Origin: Rhinopithecus roxellana
Taxonomy: Eukaryota > Chordata > Mammalia > Primates > Cercopithecidae
DNA length: 64,000 nucleotides
Direction: 5' to 3'
NCBI RefSeq assembly: GCF_007565055.1
Contig: NC_044554.1
Location: forward strand, 139,375,463-139,439,462
Both the position numbers and the translations under genes were made by a program. The notes below the pieces were generated by a model, which saw nothing but the letters and a program-made list of their open reading frames with translations, was not told where the DNA came from and searched no databases. Of the stretch, positions 59,484 through 64,000 are shown in pieces (position 1 is the first letter of the stretch; every line of letters starts with the position of its first letter).

Positions 59484-60259
59484 ATATAGCATTATTTATG
59501 TGTTACATCATTATATATTACATATATTTTATATATGTGTATATACATATATTAAAACACTTATTTAGGGTAATTGAAAACACAACCTCTTAAGCTGAGA
59601 TACATTTCAGCTAAAAACAATCTATTCCTTAGGTATTAAATAATAAAATTCATTTCTGAGAGATACATATATAAAATATATTTGTGCAAAGTTATGAAAT
59701 GATACACTGTATTTCACTATAATTAGAGACATTTACATAAGTAAAGTCATTAAATAGAGAAGATTTAGGTAGATTAAGGTTAGCTTTCTTATTCCTACTT
59801 GTAATTATGCTATACATTTGAAAAATGCATTTTAGAAACTGTGATCTTAAAAACTGCAGAATTATAAAAACTGTAATTAGATCTCAAAAAATCATCTCCT
59901 TAATGTCGACATATTTATCCATAACCAGACATTAAGGTATTAAGTTTTCACATTTCTTGAATTTGGAAAAAATCTGTATCATCCCCTTTTTTAAGCTAAA
60001 GGAAAAAATAATGTGTTGTATGTAAAGATGTTGTATAATCTATGACATCACAGCTTTAGTGAGGTTGTTTCTTATCTAATGTGGTGTTATTGAGTTTCAT
60101 GTTTTGGATTGAATGACATCCACTCAGATTTATATAATATTTGAGTGTTATATAAGAAAACTCATTATTGCAATCCAATAATATTTGGGTTTAATGATAA
60201 TTATTATAGCTAATGTGATTAGAGCATATGTCAAATTCCTAATAACAGCTAAAGGCCAT
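59484..60259. other. single-copy AT-rich DNA
   Basis: Nothing recognised beyond TA-rich text near 59510-59550. Confidence 0.45.
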
Positions 60260-60274
60260 CAAATTCATGGTGAT

Positions 60275-60424
60275 ATTGACAACACATGGACACAGAGAGG
60301 GGAACAACACACACAACAGTCTGTTAGGAGTGGAGGGTGCAGGGAGGGAACTTAGAGAACGGGTCGAAAGCTGCAGCAAACCACCAAGGCACACATATAC
60401 CTATGTAACAAACCTGCACGTTCT

Positions 60425-60453
<29 letters not shown>
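60275..60453 (+). mobile_element. L1PA-type 3'UTR end with poly(A), sense, severely 5'-truncated
   Basis: It contains the young-type L1 3'UTR: AACACATGGACACAGAGAGG, GGAACAACACACACAACAG, TATACCTATGTAACAAACCT and GCACGTTCTGC, followed by an A-run of about 27 nt. The left end directly abuts the 15-bp duplication CAAATTCATGGTGAT (60260-60274), whose partner is not at its poly(A) but at 61629-61643. Confidence 0.85.
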
Positions 60454-60458
<5 letters not shown>

Positions 60459-60600
60459 AAAAATTAAAAGTAATGACCTTCAAAAAAAAAAAAAATTCAG
60501 GTGTCTGACCTAATTGTCTATCAATGGTTGATTATATAAAGAAAATGTGGTATATAAACACAGTGATATACCATTCAGCCATAAAAAATATCGAAATTGA

Positions 60601-60967
60601 CCAGGCATGGTGGCTCAAGCTGTGATACCAGCACTCAAAAGATTGAAATTGACCAGGCACGGTGGCTCACAGTGTAGTCCCAGCACTATGGGAGCTGAGG
60701 TAGGAGGATTGCTTGAACCCAGGAGTTCAAGACCAGCCTGGGCAACATAGTGAGACCTCATCTCTACAAAAAATAAACAAAATGAACTGGGTGTGGTGGT
60801 ATGCACATGTAGTCCCAGCTACTCAAGAGGCTGAGGTGGGAGGATTGCTGGAGCCCAGGAGGTTGAGGCTGCAATGAGCAACACTGCACTCCAGCCTAGG
60901 TGATAGACCAAGACCTTGGAAAGCAAGCAAGCAAGCAAGCAAGAGAGAAAGAAAGAGAGAGAGAGAA
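60601..60967 (+). mobile_element. AluJ-type element with duplicated 5' end, sense
   Basis: The head occurs twice: GAAATTGACCAGGCATGGTG at 60593 and GAAATTGACCAGGCACGGTG at 60645, a 52-bp step that includes flanking L1 bases. A standard old Alu body then runs to about 60918, and a (GCAA)n/(GAAA)n/(GA)n tail to 60967. Missing bases (GGAGCTGAGG) and CpG decay mark it as old. Confidence 0.88.
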
Positions 60968-61271
60968 ATTATTATGTCTTTTCCAGCAACATGGAAGAAA
61001 CTGGATATCATTATCTTAAGTAAAACAAGTCAGACCCAGAAAATCACGTATCACATGTTCTGACTCATAAGTGGGTGCTAAAAAAAAATGTTTACGCATG
61101 GAGATACAGATTGGAATGATAGAAAATGGAGATTTGGAAGGGTGAAGATGTGAGGGAAGCGATGATGAGAAATTACTTAATAGGTATTATTCAGGTGGTA
61201 GATACCCTAAGAATTCTGACTTGACCACTATGCAACCTATGCCTATAACAAAATTCCATGGTACCATCACA

Positions 61272-61591
61272 ATTATTTTTTATTTATTTATTATTTATCT
61301 ATTTTATTTTTGAGACAGAGTCTCGCTCTGTCACCCCGGCTGGAGTGCAGTGGCGCGATCTCTGCTTACTGCAAGCTCCGCCTCCCAGGTTCACGCCATT
61401 GTCCTGCCTCAGCCTCCCCAGTAGCTGGGACTACAGGTGCCCGCCACCACGCCCGGCTAATTTTTTGTATTTTTAGTAGAGACAGGGTTTCACCGTGTTA
61501 GCCAGGATGGTTTCGATCTCTTGACATCATGATCCGCCCACCTGGCCTCCCAAAGTGCTGGGATTACAGGCGTGAGCCACTGCACCCGGCC
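61272..61591 (-). mobile_element. AluY-type element, antisense
   Basis: A (TTTA)n-type tail, then GAGACAGAGTCTCGCTCTGT to GAGCCACTGCACCCGGCC. The flanks CCATCACAATTATTTT and CCATCATATATTTAT suggest a duplicated L1 3'-tail target. Divergence is low. Confidence 0.9.
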
Positions 61592-61643
61592 CCCATCATA
61601 TATTTATACAAATAAAAAAAAAATTAAACAAATTCATGGTGAT

Positions 61644-62589
61644 TATGTCTTTTCAAATTACAAATAGCTCTATGCATACTTGACATTGCCATTGCAGAAA
61701 ATAAAAATAAAAACCTGACAAGTCCACAAGGAGGTAAGCTTGATTAGTCCATCAAGAAATTTGAGCCTTTTATTTTTGCTTACTTTTATATATCCAAATC
61801 TAATTTCTAAGACTGTTATTATAGCTGTGGAAATTATGACATGACCTTCATTACATCATGGTGGAAACTTAGAGACTACTGAAATTTCAAAATATTTGAA
61901 TCATAAAAGAGATGAATCTTCAAACTTAACATTTATAAACTTAGTTCACCTCAATGGGAAGTTTTTATGCTTGTTGTTTTAAACAGACTAGAGAGCAGGA
62001 AGTGAACCACAGGTATAAAAAGCATAATTTAGGAATTATTTAATTTTTCAGGTTCTACTCAGGTAGCAACTGTAATAACGAAAAATATCTACAAAAAATA
62101 AAAGATTTAATAGGCTAAAGAGAGAAAAAACTACTACCAAGTACCTATACCTGTATGTGTTTTTTTCTCATAATATTCAATGTAGGTTATGTAGAAAAGC
62201 TTTATTAAATTTAAAAAGGCAAACTAATTAGCAAAAAATGAGATAATTATCTGTCATTATTTGAAGCTAATTTCAATTTCTTTGTAGTGAATAATCCTTT
62301 TCTGTGCTCTAGTGTTCAAGACAACTTATATGTCTATATTTCTATACAGGAAATAATTTTCTAATTTGCAGTGAAAGTTAAAGAGTAAGAAAATAATTAA
62401 TGAGAACAATGCCTGTCAAAGATTGTGGTATGTGTGTATTACTGAAGCACTGGAAATATTACTGTGGCATATTATTTCTGTTGGAGTAATAATAGAATAA
62501 CTGTCACACACTGTGTTCAGTATAAGTCAGACACTGGATAAACACTTCTATATTATCAGTATTAACCCCAACAAAAGCATTTAACATGA
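61644..62589. other. single-copy AT-rich DNA
   Basis: Nothing recognised on either strand. Confidence 0.45.
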
Positions 62590-62735
62590 CATTATGACAC
62601 CCAGAATACATATGGAGGAATTGAGAAACAGAGGTGAAACAACTTTCCTCCACATCACACAGCTAGTAAGTATAGGAACTGGAATTTGAACATGTTCTCA
62701 TTCCAAGTAAATGCCCTTAATCACTACCCTGTAGA
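62590..62735 (-). mobile_element. MIR element, antisense
   Basis: It contains GGAATTGAGAAACAGAGGTG, AACAACTTTCCTCCACATCA, CACAGCTAGTAAGTATAGGA, ACTGGAATTTGAAC and CCTTAATCACTAC. This is the reverse MIR order, clearly recognisable. Confidence 0.88.
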
Positions 62736-63341
62736 AAGGAGATTCTAAAAGAATGAAATGATCAAACAAAAAATCTACACAGCAAAGGAAACAGCAGTGT
62801 AAAGAAACAACATATAGATTGGGAGAAAATATTTGCAAGCCATACATATGATAAGGGGTTAATAACCAAAGTGTATAAGGAACTCAAACAACAGCAAGAA
62901 AACACATAACCCAATTGAAAAATGAAGGGGTTTAAATAGATATTTCTCAAAAGAAGACATACAAATGGCTAAAAGAGAGATGAAAAATGTCACTACTCAT
63001 TAGGAAAATGCAAATTAAAATCTCAATAGGATATCATCTCTCACCTCTCAGAATGGTTATTATCAAAAGAGGAAACATTGGGGCTGAATGCAGAGAAAAG
63101 GAAACCCTTATACACTGTAGGCAAGTTTCTCAAAAAACTGAAAAATAGAGTAATCATCTGATCCAGCAATCCCTCTACTCAATATTTACCAATAGATTTT
63201 AAACTACTTTTGTTGAAGAAATATTTAGATTCCCATATTCATTGCAGCACCATTTACAATAGCCAAATTATAGAATCAACTCAACCGTCCAATCAACCTA
63301 AGTGTCCATCCAGATGAATGACTAAAGAAAATGATGTAATA

Positions 63342-63368
63342 TATATGTATATAACACACACACACACA
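63342..63368. repeat. (TA)n/(CA)n short compound repeat
   Basis: TATATATGTATATAACACACACACACACA inside the L1, short and imperfect. Confidence 0.8.
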
Positions 63369-63602
63369 GAAACATTATACAGTCTTAAGGAAATACTGTC
63401 AGTTGTACGACATGGATGGAATTGAAAAGCCTTATTCTAAAAGAAAACCAACCATGGAAAGACAAATATTCCTACTTCCATGTAGAATCTAAAACAACCT
63501 CATAGAAAGAGAGAGTAGAATGGTAGTTGCAGAAGTTAAGGGTTGGGGAAAATTGGGACATGATGGTCAAAGGTAACAAAATCTCAGTTATAGGAAGAAG
63601 GG

Positions 63603-63664
63603 TTTTCTTTTTTTCTTTCTTTCTTTTTGTTTGTTTGTTTGTTTTTTTTGTTTGTTTGTTTTTT
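63603..63664. repeat. (TTTC)n/(TTTG)n tract
   Basis: A T-rich tetranucleotide tract breaking the L1 3'UTR, with CTTT units followed by two GTTT blocks. A 62-codon frame across it is an artefact. Confidence 0.93.
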
Positions 63665-63915
63665 AGTTCTATTGCACAGAGTGGTGAATAGAGTTAATAA
63701 TATTGTATTAAAAATTTCCAAATTGCTGAGACAGCAAATTTCAAGTATTTTCACCACACAAAAAATAAGCATTTGAGGTGATGGATATATTGACTGGTTT
63801 CATTTGTTTATTACACATCACGTTCATAAATATAATATCACTTTGTACCCCATAGATATATACAAATATTAATTTACTATAAGATAAAATTTAAAAAGGA
63901 AACAGTATGAAATGA

Positions 63916-64000
63916 GGTCAGGTTGCAGTTTCCTAATGTCCTGAAAACTTGTTTAACAGAACTTGATTTTCTTGAAGCTTAATGACACAAAATGCCATAG
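63916..64000. other. unrecognised end of window
   Basis: Nothing recognised in this short stretch. Confidence 0.4.

Larger units (their letters stand above)
60500..61628 (+). mobile_element. L1PB/L1MA-type 3' end, sense, with two Alu insertions
   Basis: It covers the ORF2 tail and 3'UTR: AATTGTCTATCAATGG, AAGAAAATGTGGTATATAAA, CAGCAACATGGAAGAAACTG, AAACAAGTCAGACCCAG, a 3'UTR with TATTATTCAGGTGGTAGATA and ATGCAACCTATGCCTATAAC, and the tail ATATTTATACAAATAAAA ending near 61628. An old Alu (60601-60967) and a younger antisense Alu (61272-61591) interrupt it. The right end touches the second copy of CAAATTCATGGTGAT. Confidence 0.8.
62762..63906 (+). mobile_element. L1MA/L1PB-type 3' end, sense, 5'-truncated
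   Basis: It holds the ORF2 C-terminal region (GGGAGAAAATATTTGCAAGC, AAATGCAAATTAAAATCTCA, CCATTTACAATAGCCAAATT, AGACATACAAATGGCTAAAA) and the 3'UTR (TTCTATTGCACAGAGTGGTG, TTTGAGGTGATGGATATATT, CACTTTGTACCCCATAGATA). The flanking sequence ATGAAATGA at 62753-62761 and 63907-63915 is a plausible 9-bp target-site duplication (longer if a few changes are allowed). A (TTTC)n/(TTTG)n tract interrupts the 3'UTR. Confidence 0.85.

Noticed and set aside
1..64000. A previously undescribed multi-gene system
   Set aside because: No cluster of real coding sequences exists; the window is single-copy AT-rich DNA and transposable elements, and claiming a system would not be supported.

Overview
The window is nuclear DNA from a primate, most likely an Old World monkey. 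It is AT-rich, built largely of Alu and L1 elements, and also carries MIR, L2, hAT and MaLR/THE1 copies. The youngest Alu copies (2091-2429 and 3264-3592) have the combination I associate with cercopithecine AluY subfamilies: a head reading GGCTCAAGCCTG, a right arm reading CTAGCC(G/C)GGCGAGGTGGC, and GATCCGGCCACTGC near the 3' end. The species call is inference from these bases; no alignment was run.

I found no protein-coding gene, exon with splice context, tRNA, rRNA or recognisable small RNA. All open frames are short. Those with any meaning are broken pieces of L1 ORF1/ORF2 or of the THE1 internal region; most others are Alu or simple-repeat translations. The window reads as intergenic sequence or the inside of a long intron.

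Layout. 1-440: L1 3' fragment. 441-4547: mostly single-copy DNA with a hAT fragment and three Alus, two of them a head-to-head inverted AluY pair. 4548-12240: mostly single-copy. 12240-22900: MIR, several antisense L1s (including a degenerate but nearly complete ORF2 at about 16826-20630), an old Alu, a perfect 40-bp TG/TA/CA palindrome, a GATA microsatellite and a MaLR LTR. 22900-32780: mostly single-copy with MIR traces and one Alu with clear target-site duplications. 32783-39417: a long antisense L1 that keeps its 5'UTR but has lost its 3' end and the RT core, and carries three Alu insertions, one of them trimeric. 39430-44395: an older antisense L1M-type element plus an Alu. 44396-53900: mostly single-copy and MIR sequence, with a 296-bp segment at 44554-44849 copied into another MIR at 48346-48613. 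53922-56168: a THE1 provirus-like element with both LTRs. 58078-64000: an Alu cluster, a composite L1 insertion bounded by perfect 15-bp duplications, and a final L1MA-type 3' end.

There is no multi-gene system here to describe. The most informative observations are structural: a templated insertion of local sequence into an ancient MIR, and a composite insertion that looks like an L1 3' transduction or L1-L1 chimera. Others are a trimeric Alu, a perfect palindrome, and a 132-nt pure polypyrimidine tract.
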